From NCBI RefSeq assembly GCF_022965755.1, contig NZ_CP095187.1, positions 1,674,001 through 1,738,000 of the forward strand: a stretch of 64,000 bases of DNA, written 5' to 3'. Shown one piece after another: positions 1 to 9,600 of the stretch. A program made the translations under genes and the position numbers. Position 1 is the first letter of the stretch. The number at the start of each line of letters is the position of its first letter. The notes beneath the pieces were generated by a model that was given only the letters and a program-made list of their open reading frames with translations, ran no database searches and was not told the DNA's origin. This stretch comes from Pseudoxanthomonas sp. F37. GTDB taxonomy: Bacteria; Pseudomonadota; Gammaproteobacteria; Xanthomonadales; Xanthomonadaceae.

Positions 1-1554
1 CTGGAAGGCCTGACCGTCGCGCTCGCCAACATCGACGAGATGATCGAGCTGATCAAGACCTCGGCCAACCCGCAGGAAGCGCGCGAGCGCATGCTGGCCA
101 AGACCTGGGAGCCGGGCCTGGTGGGCGCGCTGCTGGCGGCCGCCGGCGCCGAGGCCTCGCGTCCGGAGGACCTGCCGGCCGCCATCGGTTTCGTCGACGG
201 CCGCTACCAGCTCAGCGAAGCGCAGGCCACCCAGATCCTGGAAATGCGCCTGCACCGCCTGACCGGCCTGGAGCAGGAAAAGCTCACCGAAGAATACCGC
301 CAGCTGCTGGAGACCATCGCCGGCCTGATCCGCATCCTGGAGAATCCGGACGTGCTGCTGCAGGTGATCCGCGACGAGCTGCTGAACGTCAAGGCCGAGT
401 TCGGCGACGAGCGCCGCAGCGAGATCCGCCACAGCGAAGAAGACCTGGACATCCTGGACCTGATCGCGCCGGAAGACATGGTGGTCACGCTGTCGCATGC
501 GGGCTACGCGAAGCGGCAGCCGGCCAGCGCCTACCGCGCGCAGAAGCGCGGTGGCCGCGGCCGCAGTGCGGCGGCCACCAAGGAAGAGGATTTCATCGAC
601 CAGCTGTGGCTGGTCAACACCCACGACACGCTGCTCACCTTCACCAGCAGCGGCAAGGTGTTCTGGCTGCCGGTGTACCAGTTGCCGGAAGCCGGTTCCA
701 ATGCGCGTGGCCGTCCGATCATCAACTGGATCCCGCTGGAGCCCGGCGAGAAGGTCCAGGCCGTGGTGCCGGTGCGCGACTACGAGGAAGGCAAGTTCGT
801 CTTCTTCGCCACGAAGCACGGTACGGTCAAGAAGACCCCGCTCACCGAGTTCGCCTTCAAGCTGGCGCGCGGCAAGATCGCGATCAACCTGGACGAAGGC
901 GATGCCCTGGTCGGCGTGGCGCTGACCGATGGCGAGCGCGACGTCATGCTGTTCGCCTCCAACGGCCGTGCGGTGCGCTTCTCCGAGTCGCTGGTCCGCG
1001 CGATGGGCCGCACCGCCACCGGCGTGCGCGGCATGCGCCTGGTGGCCGGCGCGGATGCGGAGGTCGAGGGAGACCATGACGACGGCGAGGCCGGCGAGAC
1101 CGACGGCGCGCCCTCGCTTCCCGAAGCCGGCTCCGAGGTCGTCAGCCTGGTCGTCGTCGACGGCGATGGCGACATCCTGACCGCCAGCGAGCGCGGCTAC
1201 GGCAAGCGCACCCCGGTGGCGGACTATCCGCGCAAGGGGCGTGGCACGCGTGGCGTGATCGCGCTGAAGACCACCGAACGCAACGGTCGCCTGGTCGGTG
1301 CCATCCAGTTGTCCGACCATCACGAGGTGCTGCTGATCTCCGACGGCGGCACGCTGGTGCGCACCCGCGCGGCGGAAATCTCGCAGGTCGGTCGCAACAC
1401 CCAGGGCGTCACCCTGATCCGCCTGTCGGATGGCGAAACGCTGCAGGCCGTCGAACGCCTGGACGCCTCGCTGGACGAGGACGAGGCGGGCGAGGGCGTG
1501 GTGGGGACGGCCGCGGTTGCGCCGGAAACCACCGACACGCCGCCCGAGGCCTGA
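1..1554 (+). CDS. gyrA: DNA gyrase subunit A, C-terminal part (5' end outside window)
   Basis: The reading frame is open from base 1 and 517 codons are visible. This is the C-terminal half of the type II topoisomerase subunit that introduces negative supercoils with GyrB in the cytoplasm. It begins in the coiled-coil/exit-gate part (VALANIDEMIELIKTS) and continues into the six-bladed beta-pinwheel DNA-wrapping domain. A GyrA-box-like motif QKRGGRG is encoded near base 541. That box separates GyrA from ParC. An acidic insert (EVEGDHDDGEAGE) lies between two blades near base 1060, and the protein ends in an acidic tail. The quinolone-resistance region and the active-site tyrosine lie upstream of the window. 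A stem-loop with a short T run follows the stop, so the gene is probably the last of its transcript. Confidence 0.97.
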   Translation: MEGLTVALANIDEMIELIKTSANPQEARERMLAKTWEPGLVGALLAAAGAEASRPEDLPAAIGFVDGRYQLSEAQATQILEMRLHRLTGLEQEKLTEEYRQLLETIAGLIRILENPDVLLQVIRDELLNVKAEFGDERRSEIRHSEEDLDILDLIAPEDMVVTLSHAGYAKRQPASAYRAQKRGGRGRSAAATKEEDFIDQLWLVNTHDTLLTFTSSGKVFWLPVYQLPEAGSNARGRPIINWIPLEPGEKVQAVVPVRDYEEGKFVFFATKHGTVKKTPLTEFAFKLARGKIAINLDEGDALVGVALTDGERDVMLFASNGRAVRFSESLVRAMGRTATGVRGMRLVAGADAEVEGDHDDGEAGETDGAPSLPEAGSEVVSLVVVDGDGDILTASERGYGKRTPVADYPRKGRGTRGVIALKTTERNGRLVGAIQLSDHHEVLLISDGGTLVRTRAAEISQVGRNTQGVTLIRLSDGETLQAVERLDASLDEDEAGEGVVGTAAVAPETTDTPPEA

Positions 1555-1568
1555 CCGTCCGCCGACAG

Positions 1569-1599
1569 GGAAGTGCGGGGCGTTGACCCCGCCACTTCC
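1569..1599 (+). terminator. Rho-independent-like terminator after gyrA
   Basis: GGAAGTG-CGGGG pairs with CCCCG-C-CACTTCC, with one bulged base and a 6-nt loop. ATTT follows. It lies 15 bp after the gyrA stop. The T tract is short, so termination may be partial. Confidence 0.6.
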
Positions 1600-1611
1600 A
1601 TTTGCGCGTTC

Positions 1612-1617
1612 TATACT
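1612..1617 (+). promoter_or_regulatory. -10-like element before the macroglobulin gene
   Basis: TATACT lies 29 bp before the chosen ATG at 1647, just after the gyrA terminator. No good -35 is found at 16-18 bp; a TTGACC is 23 bp away. Its position argues against the earlier in-frame ATG at 1602, which would place the promoter inside the coding region. Confidence 0.4.
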
Positions 1618-1646
1618 GCCGGTACGACCACGGCAGGGAATGGCAC

Positions 1647-4600
1647 ATGGGATCGGCAACTGGCAACACCCCGAACGCGCGCACCCGCTGGATGCGCGCG
1701 TTTTTCATTGGCCTGATGGCAGCGTCGGCACTGGCCGGCTGCAAGCGCAACGAGTCGGGGCAATTGCCCGAAGCCAGCGGCCAGCCGATCAAGGCGCAGG
1801 CTGCCAGGGTGGAAGGTTTCGCCCTGGTCGGCGCCTATCCCGACCAGCATGACGGCGACCTGGCCATCGCGCTGGAGTTCAGCCGGCCCCTGGTCGGTTC
1901 GCAGGACTTCGACGCGCTGCTGGTGGTGAAGGACGCCAACGGCGCCGCGGTGAAGGGCAGCTGGGTACTGGACGACAAGGGCCGGGTGCTGCGCTTCCCG
2001 TCGGTGGAGGCGGCGAAGGACTACGAGGTCACCCTGAAAGCCGGTCTGTCCGCCGCCGACGGCACGCGTCTGGGCAAGGACGACACCCGCAAGGTGCACA
2101 CCGGCGAACTCGACCCTGCCGTGGGTTTCGCCTCGCAGGGCAGCGTGCTGCCGGCGCGCGAGAGCCGGGGCCTGCCTGTGGTGTCGATCAACGTGCCGGA
2201 AGTGGACGTGGAGTTCCTGCGCGTCACCGAAAAGCAACTGCCGAAGTTCTTCGCCGAATACCAGCGCGGCGGCCGCCGTGGCAGCTGGGACCTGGACAGC
2301 GAGTACGGCGACAGCACGCCGCTGGGCAAGCTGGCCGAGCCGGTATACCTCAACCGCTTCGTGCTGGGCGGCAAGCCCAACGAGCGCGTGCTGACCTACC
2401 TGCCGATCCAGGACATCCGCGAACTGCAGGATCCGGGCCTCTACTTCGCGGTGATGAAGCGCACCGGCAAGTTCGCCGGCGAGTTCGAGACGGCCTTCTT
2501 CACCGTCAGCGACATCGGCCTGCACACGCGCGCCTACAAGGACAAGCTGTTCGTCCACACCGCGTCGCTGCAGGACGGCTCGGCCACCGGCAGCGTGGAA
2601 CTGAAGGTGCTGGACGCACGTGGCGAGGCCATCCTGGCCGGCAAGACCGACGGCAACGGCAATGCGCTGCTGAACTACACGCTGGACGCCGGCCATGTGC
2701 TGGTCGCCACGCGCGGCAAGGACGTGTCCATGCTGCCGTTCAACCAGCCGGCGCTCGACCTGTCCGAATTCGCCGTCGCGGGCCGTGAGCAGGCCTGGTT
2801 CGACGTGTTCGCTTGGTCCGGGCGCGATCTGTACCGCCCCGGCGAGACCGTACGCATCTCCGCGCTGCTGCGCGACAACGACGGCAGGCCGGTACCGGCG
2901 CCCAAGCAGGGCGGCGGCCAGCCGGTGTTCCTGCGCCTGAAACAACCCGACGGCAAGGTGTTCCGCGAGACGCGCCTGCAGCCGGGCGCGCAGGGGTATC
3001 TCAGTTTCGAGCAGGCCATCCCGACGGAAGCGCCGACCGGTCGCTGGCAGGTGGAGTTCCGCACCGACCCGGCCAGCAAGGAAGCGGTGCAGGGCATGAC
3101 GCTGCGCATCGAGGAGTTCCTGCCCGAGCGCATGAAGCTGGACCTGGACGCGGCGCAACCCGTGCTGAAACCGGGCCAGGCGCTGAAGCTCAAGGCCACC
3201 GCGGCCTACCTGTACGGGGCGCCCGCCAGCGGCAACCGCTTCACCGCCAAACTCGCCGTCGCGGTGGAGCAGCATCCGCTGGAGCAACTGCCGGGTTACT
3301 TCTTCGGCGACCCGACGATGGAGCTGCCGAAGGACGCCAAGGACATCATCGATACCACGCTGCCCGAGAACGGCGTGCTGCAGGAAGACATCGCGCTGCC
3401 CGCCGAGGCCAAGCCGCGCAGCACCATCGCCGCCCTCGTGTCCGGCAGCGTCTACGAGACCGGAGGCCGCACGGTGAACCGCACGCTCAAGCGCGTGCTG
3501 TGGCCGGCCGATGCGCTGGTCGGCATCCGCCCGCTGTTCGACGACAAGGACGGCGCGGATGCGAACGCCAACGCGGGCTTCGAACTGGTGCGCGTGGATG
3601 CCGCCGGCAAACCGCGGCCCGGCAAGGGCCTGAAGGCCACGCTGGTGCGCGAACTGCGTGACTATCACTGGAACTACGACGAGGACGGCGGCTGGGATTA
3701 CGACTTCACCCGCCGTTTCGAGAACAAGGACACGCGCACGCTGGAGCTGGGCACGGGTGCGTCGAAGATCGATTTCCCGGTGGAATGGGGCGAATACCGC
3801 TTGGACGTGTTCGATCCTGCCACCGGCCTGACCACGCGCTACCCGTTCCGCGCCGGCTGGAGCTGGGACGACCAGAACCGCGGCCTGGATGCGCGCCCCG
3901 ACAAGGTGAAGCTGGCGCTGGACAAGACCGGCTACAAGGCCGGCGACACGCTGAAGGTGACCGTCACCCCGCCGCATGCGGGCAAGGGCCTGCTGATGGT
4001 CGAGAGCGATCGCATGCTGTACGTGCAGGCCATCGACGCCAAGCCGGGCAGCACGTTCTCCATCCCGGTGACCAAGGACTGGGAACGGCACGACATCTAT
4101 GTCACCGCGCTGGTGTTCCGCGGCGGCTCGGCGCCCAGCAGGATCACGCCCGCGCGCGCGGTCGGCGTGGCGCATGTGCCCATGGACCGCCGCGACCGCC
4201 GCGTCGCCGTCGGGCTGTCGGTGCCCAGGCAGATGCGTCCGGAGCAGAACCTGCCGGTGACCGTCAGCGTGCCCGAGCTTGCCGGCAAGCTGGCGCACGT
4301 CACCGTGTCCGCGGTGGACGTGGGCATCCTCAACATCACCCGCTTCCCCGTGCCCGATGCCAACGCGCAGTTCTTCGCCCAGCGCCGGCTGGGCGTGGAC
4401 GCCTACGACATCTACGGCCGCGTGATCGAGAGTTTCGAAGGCGGCAGCGCCAAGATCCGCTTCGGCGGCGACATGGCGCTGGCCGCGTTGCCGCAGGCGA
4501 AGCGGCCCACTTCGCGGGTGCAGACGGTGGATCTGTTCTCCGGGCCGGTGAAGCTGGACGGCAAGGGCAATGCCCGCGTCGCGCTGAGGGTGCCCGACTT

Positions 4601-6590
4601 CAACGGCACGCTGCGCGTGTCGGCGCTGGTGTATTCGGACACGCACTACGGCAACCGCGATCGCGAGACCGTGGTGCGCGCGCCCATCGTGGCCGAGGCC
4701 AGCCTGCCGCGCGTGCTGGCGCCGGGCGACAGGAGCACGGTGACCCTGGATGTGCAGAACTTCACCGGCAAGGCCGGCGCGTTCAAGGTGCTGGTGAACG
4801 GCGAAGGGCCGCTCGACATCGGCGAGGGCGGCCGCACGGCCGATCTGCCGGCCGATGCCAAGCGCACGCTGACGTTCCCGATCGTGGCGGGCGAGGGCTA
4901 CACCACGGCACAGGTGCGCGTGCGCGTGGAGGGCAACGGCTTCAAGGTCGACCGTCGCTACGACGTGCCGGTGCGCGCGGGCTGGCCGGCGGTGCTGCGC
5001 TCGCGCACGCAGGTGCTCGACAGCCTGGCACCCGTGGAGATGGGCGCGGGCTTCGCCGACGGGCTGATGCCGGGCTCGGTGACCGCGCGCATGACGGTCA
5101 GCGCGCTGCCGCCCATCCCGTTCGCCAGCGCGCTGAAGGGCGCGCTGGAGTATCCCTACGGCTGCGCGGAGCAGACCACCAGCAAGGGGTACGCTGCGCT
5201 GGAACTGGACGATGCCACGGCGAAGATGCTGGGCATCGACGGTCTGGACGCCAGGAAGCGTCGCGAGCGCATGGAGGGCGCGTTCGGGCGGCTGGCGTCG
5301 ATGCAGGTGGCCAACGGCCATTTCTCGATGTGGGGCAACGACGACTACGTCAATCCGGGCTTGACGCCGTACATCGCCGAATTCCTGCTGGACGCGCGCG
5401 AGGGTGGGTTCGCCGTACCGGAGACGGTGCTGCAGAAGGCGCTGACGCGGCTCAACGAGGACTTGCTGGCCGGCGGCGCCCAGTTCTACGGTTACGACCG
5501 GCGCGACCACCTCAAGTTCGCCAACCAGGCCTACGCCGGCTACGTGTTGGCACGCGTCAACCGGGCGCCGCTGGGCACGCTGCGCGCGCTGTACGACAAC
5601 GAGCGCGGCAAGAGCCTGACCGGCCTGCCGCTGGTGCACCTGGGCATCGCGCTGACGCTGCAGGGCGACAAGGCGCGCGGCGCGAAGGCGATCGCCGAAG
5701 GCTTCGCCAGGACAGGCGACCGGCCGGAGTACCTGGGCGACTACGGCACCAGGCTGCGCGACGATGCGCTGATGATCGCGCTGGTGCACGAGCGCAAGCT
5801 GGCCAGGCCCGAGTACGACCGACGGGCGATTTCGCTGGGGCGCGAGCTGGATGCGCGTCGCAACAGCGGTTGGCTGTGGTTGAGCACGCAGGAACAGGTG
5901 GCGCTGGCCCGCCTGGGCAAGGCGCTGATGGTGGACCAGAAGAAGCTGGTGTCGGGGCAGTGGAGCATCGGCGGCGAGTCGCAGGCGGTCGCCCCCGTGC
6001 GCCTGTTCGGCCGCAGCGTCGATCACGCCGCGCTCGCCCGCGGCCTGCGCTTCACCCCGGAAGGTTCGCCGCCGCTGTACGCCTCGCTGGATGCGGCCGG
6101 CATCCCGCGCAGCGCACCGGCGCCGGACAACCGCCAGGTCGGCATCGAGCGCCGCTACTACACCACCGACGGCAACGAGTGGAAGGGCGGCACGCTGAAG
6201 GAAGGCGAGGCGCTGATCGTGCGCGTCGGCATCACCCCCCACGTCGCCATGCCGGATGCGCTGTTCACCGACCTGTTGCCGGCGGGGCTGGAGATCGAGA
6301 ACTTCAACCTGGGCGACGCCAGGCAGTGGGCCGAGGTGGTGGTGGATGGCATCGCCATAAGCGACCGCGGCAGCGCGGCGGACGTCAAGCACGAGGAATT
6401 CCGCGACGACCGCTACGTGGCGGCGCTGAAGCTGGAACGTGGCAGCACCGCCAAGGTGTTCTACCTGGTGCGCGCGGTGACGCCCGGTACCTACACCGTG
6501 CCGCCGTCGCTGGTGGAGGACATGTACCGCCCGGACATCCGCGGCGTCGGCAAGGCCTCGCCGGCGACGATCACGGTGGTGCAGCCATAA
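1647..6590 (+). CDS. Bacterial alpha-2-macroglobulin lipoprotein (YfhM-type)
   Basis: A 1647-residue periplasmic protease-trapping lipoprotein, close in length to E. coli YfhM (about 1650). ATG 1647 was chosen because AGGGAA lies 7 nt upstream. An ATG 15 codons earlier has no ribosome site and overlaps the -10. The N-terminus has a lipobox ending LAGC with Cys32 as the lipidation site. MG-type beta-sandwich domains follow, with a bait-region domain in the middle. The thioester motif CAEQ is intact at residues 1173-1176 inside PYGCAEQTTS, followed by the alpha-helical thioester domain and the C-terminal receptor-like domain. In this family the thioester covalently captures attacking proteases. 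The next gene is pbpC, the same pairing as in E. coli, where the two are thought to guard and repair the envelope together. A lipobox-bearing later start at Met16 is also possible. Confidence 0.95.
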   Translation: MGSATGNTPNARTRWMRAFFIGLMAASALAGCKRNESGQLPEASGQPIKAQAARVEGFALVGAYPDQHDGDLAIALEFSRPLVGSQDFDALLVVKDANGAAVKGSWVLDDKGRVLRFPSVEAAKDYEVTLKAGLSAADGTRLGKDDTRKVHTGELDPAVGFASQGSVLPARESRGLPVVSINVPEVDVEFLRVTEKQLPKFFAEYQRGGRRGSWDLDSEYGDSTPLGKLAEPVYLNRFVLGGKPNERVLTYLPIQDIRELQDPGLYFAVMKRTGKFAGEFETAFFTVSDIGLHTRAYKDKLFVHTASLQDGSATGSVELKVLDARGEAILAGKTDGNGNALLNYTLDAGHVLVATRGKDVSMLPFNQPALDLSEFAVAGREQAWFDVFAWSGRDLYRPGETVRISALLRDNDGRPVPAPKQGGGQPVFLRLKQPDGKVFRETRLQPGAQGYLSFEQAIPTEAPTGRWQVEFRTDPASKEAVQGMTLRIEEFLPERMKLDLDAAQPVLKPGQALKLKATAAYLYGAPASGNRFTAKLAVAVEQHPLEQLPGYFFGDPTMELPKDAKDIIDTTLPENGVLQEDIALPAEAKPRSTIAALVSGSVYETGGRTVNRTLKRVLWPADALVGIRPLFDDKDGADANANAGFELVRVDAAGKPRPGKGLKATLVRELRDYHWNYDEDGGWDYDFTRRFENKDTRTLELGTGASKIDFPVEWGEYRLDVFDPATGLTTRYPFRAGWSWDDQNRGLDARPDKVKLALDKTGYKAGDTLKVTVTPPHAGKGLLMVESDRMLYVQAIDAKPGSTFSIPVTKDWERHDIYVTALVFRGGSAPSRITPARAVGVAHVPMDRRDRRVAVGLSVPRQMRPEQNLPVTVSVPELAGKLAHVTVSAVDVGILNITRFPVPDANAQFFAQRRLGVDAYDIYGRVIESFEGGSAKIRFGGDMALAALPQAKRPTSRVQTVDLFSGPVKLDGKGNARVALRVPDFNGTLRVSALVYSDTHYGNRDRETVVRAPIVAEASLPRVLAPGDRSTVTLDVQNFTGKAGAFKVLVNGEGPLDIGEGGRTADLPADAKRTLTFPIVAGEGYTTAQVRVRVEGNGFKVDRRYDVPVRAGWPAVLRSRTQVLDSLAPVEMGAGFADGLMPGSVTARMTVSALPPIPFASALKGALEYPYGCAEQTTSKGYAALELDDATAKMLGIDGLDARKRRERMEGAFGRLASMQVANGHFSMWGNDDYVNPGLTPYIAEFLLDAREGGFAVPETVLQKALTRLNEDLLAGGAQFYGYDRRDHLKFANQAYAGYVLARVNRAPLGTLRALYDNERGKSLTGLPLVHLGIALTLQGDKARGAKAIAEGFARTGDRPEYLGDYGTRLRDDALMIALVHERKLARPEYDRRAISLGRELDARRNSGWLWLSTQEQVALARLGKALMVDQKKLVSGQWSIGGESQAVAPVRLFGRSVDHAALARGLRFTPEGSPPLYASLDAAGIPRSAPAPDNRQVGIERRYYTTDGNEWKGGTLKEGEALIVRVGITPHVAMPDALFTDLLPAGLEIENFNLGDARQWAEVVVDGIAISDRGSAADVKHEEFRDDRYVAALKLERGSTAKVFYLVRAVTPGTYTVPPSLVEDMYRPDIRGVGKASPATITVVQP

Positions 6591-6606
6591 CGCCCGTATT
6601 CCTTAT

Positions 6607-6709
6607 CGTCATCCCGGCGAACGCCGGGATCCATCTTGATCTTCTGTACCGTCTGCCATGAAGGTGTGGAGCAGGATCGAACCGGATTCAAGCGTGCGCC
6701 GGAATGACG
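6607..6709. repeat. Dispersed repeat, CGTCATCCCGGCG family, copy 1
   Basis: An approximately 103-bp element beginning CGTCATCCCGGCGAACGCCG (itself a stem-loop) and ending GCCGGAATGACG, so its ends are imperfect inverted repeats. A second copy lies 34 bp downstream in the same orientation. No coding content is apparent. Confidence 0.7.
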
Positions 6710-6743
6710 GGTGCGGAAGGGCGAAAGGCTTTTCGGCCACCAT

Positions 6744-6849
6744 CGTCATCCCGGCGAAAGCCGGGATCCATGTTGATCCTCGATGATTTGGGCCGTGATG
6801 GTGCATCGGAGAAAAGGCAAGATGGATTCCAGCGTGCGCTGGAATGACG
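6744..6849. repeat. Dispersed repeat, CGTCATCCCGGCG family, copy 2
   Basis: An approximately 106-bp element with the same ends as the preceding copy (CGTCATCCCGGCGAAAGCCG to GCTGGAATGACG). Its right half overlaps the 5' end of the pbpC reading frame and encodes the residues MDSSVRWND there. Confidence 0.7.
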
Positions 6850-9194
6850 GGCCGCAGCCGCGACGTTGGCCTTCCTGGCTGCGATGGTCGATGGTGGCCC
6901 TACTTGTCAGCCTGCTGACGCTCGACCTTGCATTCCCGCCACCACTCCCCAAGACCCGCGACACCAGCACGCTGGTCGTCGCACGCGACGGCACACCGCT
7001 GCGCGCCTTCGCCGACCGCGACGGCGTCTGGCGCTATCCCGCGTCGCCGGACACGGTATCGCCGCTCTACCTGCAGGCGCTGCTGAACTACGAGGACCGC
7101 TGGTTCTGGCAGCACCCAGGCATCAATCCCTGGGCCCTGGTGCGCGCTGCGGGTCAGTTCCTCAGGCACGGGCGGGTGGTCTCCGGCGGCTCCACGCTGA
7201 CCATGCAGGTGGCGCGCATGCTGGACCGCCACTCGCGCACGCCCTGGGGCAAGGCCAAGCAGATGCTGCGCGCGCTGCAGCTGGAAGCGCATCTGTCCAA
7301 GCGCGAGATCCTCACGCTGTACCTGGAGCGCGCACCGTTCGGCGGCACCATCGAGGGCGTGGACGCGGCCAGCTGGGCCTATCTGGGCAAACCCGCATCG
7401 CGTCTGTCGCATGCCGAAGCCGCGCTGCTGGCGGTGCTGCCGCAGTCGCCCAGCCGGCTGCGCCCTGATCGCCATCCGGAGGCGGCGCGTATCGCGCGCG
7501 ACAAGGTGCTGCGGCGCATGGCCGACCTTGGCGTCTGGTCGAAGGCCCAGGTCGACGACGCACGCATCGAACCCGTCGTCGCCCGCCGCCTGCAGGCGCC
7601 GCTGAGTGCCGCGCTGCTGGCCGAACGCCTGCGCCGCCAGCAGCCGCGCGCCTCGCGCATCACCTCCACCCTCGACGCGGGCCTGCAGCGCACCCTGGAG
7701 GAACGCGTGCAGGGCTATTTCTCCGCCTTGCCCCCACGCACTTCCGCGGCGCTGCTGGTGGTCGACAACGCCACGATGGAAGCGCGTGCCTATGTGGGCT
7801 CGGTGGCCTTCGGCGATCGCGAGCGCCTGGGACATGTGGACATGGTGCAGGCGTGGCGCTCGCCCGGCTCGACGCTGAAGCCGTTCCTGTACGGGCTGGC
7901 GCTGGATGACGGGCTTATCCATTCCGAAAGCCTGCTGGTGGATGCGCCGCAGTCGTTCGGCGGCTACCGGCCGGGCAATTTCGACGCCGCGTTCAATGGT
8001 CCGGTCGGTGCGGCCGATGCCCTACGACTCTCGCTCAACGTGCCCGCGGTGGACCTGCTGGATCGCGTGGGGCCGGCGCGGTTCTCCGCGCGACTGGCGA
8101 ACAATGGCCTGGTGCTGCGCTATCCGCGCGGCGCGCAGCCCAACCTGTCGTTGATACTCGGCGGTACCGGTGCGCGGCTGGAGGACCTGGTGGGCGCGTA
8201 CGCAGGGCTCAATCGCGGCGGACTGTCGGGCCGCGTCCGCTACACGGCGCACGACGCTTCGTCCGATCGGCGCCTGCTCTCGCCCGGCGCTGCCTGGATC
8301 ATCCGCGAGATGCTGGAAGCGCACCCGCGCCCCGGCTACGGTAGCGGCATGCTGGACACCGGCAACCGGCCGCGCGTGGCCTGGAAGACCGGCACCAGCT
8401 ATGGCTTCCGCGACGCCTGGGCGCTCGGCGGCACGCGTCGTTACACGGTCGGCGTGTGGGTGGGCCGGCCCGATGGCACACCGCTGCCGGGGCAGTACGG
8501 CGCGGTCACGGCACTGCCGCTGATGTTCGAGGTGATCGACAGCCTGCCGCGCGCGCAGGGCGATGCCGGGCCGATGCCGCCACCGCCCGACGTGGTGGAA
8601 CAGGCGATCTGCTGGCCCTTGGGAACGCTGGCGGACGCGGAATCGCCGCAACTCTGCCAGCGCAGGCGCGATGCGTGGACGCTGGCCGGCAATGTGCCGC
8701 CCACGTTCGCAGAGCGTGACGCGCGCCTGTGGAGCGCCGGCCGCGAGCGGTTCGAAGTGGATGCGCGGACCGGCCAACGTCTTTCCGGCGAGTGCGCGCG
8801 CCCGCATGACGCGCGCAGCACGGAGATCGCGCGCTGGCCGGCCTTGGCGTCGCCGTGGCTGCCTGCGCGCGAGCGGGCGGCGTCGCGTCTGCCGCCCTTG
8901 TCGCCGGACTGCCAGCCCGACGGGCGCGATGCGGCCGAGGAACTGCGCATCGAGGGGCTCAACGATCTTGCCACGCTGGCGCGCGCGCCCGGCAGCGGGC
9001 ATGGCGTCCGGCTGCAGTTGCGTGCGCTGGGCACCGACACGCGCGTGCAATGGTTGCTGGATGGCCGCTGGATCGCGGAGACACAGGGGGCGCAGGCGTT
9101 CCAGCAGGATTTCGCCGAGACGGGAACGCACCAGCTCACCGCGCTGGCCGACAGCGGTGCATGGGCGAGGGTGCGGTTCAACGTGTTGCAGTAG
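6822..9194 (+). CDS. pbpC: Penicillin-binding protein 1C (bifunctional transglycosylase/transpeptidase)
   Basis: An inner-membrane peptidoglycan synthase of 790 residues with the E. coli PbpC layout. A single TM segment (about 24-38) is followed by a GT51 transglycosylase domain with Glu91 in EDRWFW and the STLTMQVARML motif. The transpeptidase domain has catalytic Ser350 in STLK, an SLN motif and K522-TGTS. A C-terminal BiPBP_C domain ends the protein. The frame is open from 6783, but ATG 6822 is preferred because GGAGAAAAGG lies just before it. This start sits inside a dispersed repeat, so the first nine residues are repeat-encoded. A shorter start at 6888 would leave a minimal TM anchor. 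It follows the macroglobulin gene, its usual partner, with two repeats between them. Confidence 0.94.
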   Translation: MDSSVRWNDGPQPRRWPSWLRWSMVALLVSLLTLDLAFPPPLPKTRDTSTLVVARDGTPLRAFADRDGVWRYPASPDTVSPLYLQALLNYEDRWFWQHPGINPWALVRAAGQFLRHGRVVSGGSTLTMQVARMLDRHSRTPWGKAKQMLRALQLEAHLSKREILTLYLERAPFGGTIEGVDAASWAYLGKPASRLSHAEAALLAVLPQSPSRLRPDRHPEAARIARDKVLRRMADLGVWSKAQVDDARIEPVVARRLQAPLSAALLAERLRRQQPRASRITSTLDAGLQRTLEERVQGYFSALPPRTSAALLVVDNATMEARAYVGSVAFGDRERLGHVDMVQAWRSPGSTLKPFLYGLALDDGLIHSESLLVDAPQSFGGYRPGNFDAAFNGPVGAADALRLSLNVPAVDLLDRVGPARFSARLANNGLVLRYPRGAQPNLSLILGGTGARLEDLVGAYAGLNRGGLSGRVRYTAHDASSDRRLLSPGAAWIIREMLEAHPRPGYGSGMLDTGNRPRVAWKTGTSYGFRDAWALGGTRRYTVGVWVGRPDGTPLPGQYGAVTALPLMFEVIDSLPRAQGDAGPMPPPPDVVEQAICWPLGTLADAESPQLCQRRRDAWTLAGNVPPTFAERDARLWSAGRERFEVDARTGQRLSGECARPHDARSTEIARWPALASPWLPARERAASRLPPLSPDCQPDGRDAAEELRIEGLNDLATLARAPGSGHGVRLQLRALGTDTRVQWLLDGRWIAETQGAQAFQQDFAETGTHQLTALADSGAWARVRFNVLQ

Positions 9195-9218
9195 AACGAC
9201 GGAACGCGCGCACCGCTC

Positions 9219-9579
9219 GTAGGAGCGGGCCATGCCCGCGATGCTTTTGCGTGGAATGGCGGAAAGGCATCGCGCCCAAGAGGCGCTCCTACAAAGAAGG
9301 GCCATGCCCGCGATGCTTTTGCGTGGATGGCGGAAAGGCATCGCGCCCGAGGGGCGCTCGTACAAAGAACCAGGAAGCCGCAAGCTCTGTAGGAGCGGGC
9401 CATGCCCGCGATGCTTTTGCGTGGATGGCGGAAAGGCATCGCGCCCGAGGGGCGCTCCTACAAAGAAGCGGGAGGCCGGAAGCTCTGTAGGAGCGGGCCA
9501 TGCCCGCGATGCTTTTGCGCGGAAAGGCGGGAAAGGCATCCCGCCCTTGTACCCCGTTGGGCATGAAGGGCGCTCCTGC
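9219..9579. repeat. Four REP-type palindromic units
   Basis: This fills the gene-free stretch 9195-9600. Units lie at 9219-9292, 9297-9363, 9389-9461 and 9487-9579. Each has a left arm GTAGGAGCGGGCCATGCCCG, a middle ATGCTTTTGCG, and a right arm GGGGCGCTCCTAC or a variant. The second unit lacks the left end, and the fourth has a diverged right arm. The outer arms can pair, and each arm also contains its own small hairpin. The block may terminate convergent transcription from pbpC and the peroxiredoxin gene. Confidence 0.9.
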
Positions 9580-9600
9580 CATGCAGCGATGCGCCTGGAC

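Noticed and set aside
1602..1646. Upstream ATG at 1602 as the macroglobulin start
   Set aside because: It overlaps the -10-like TATACT and has no ribosome site; 1647 has AGGGAA at the right distance.
1611..6392. Very long open frame (about 1590 codons) on the minus strand opposite the macroglobulin gene
   Set aside because: Composition is His/Arg/Gln/Ala-rich without any domain, as expected for the antisense of a GC-rich coding frame.
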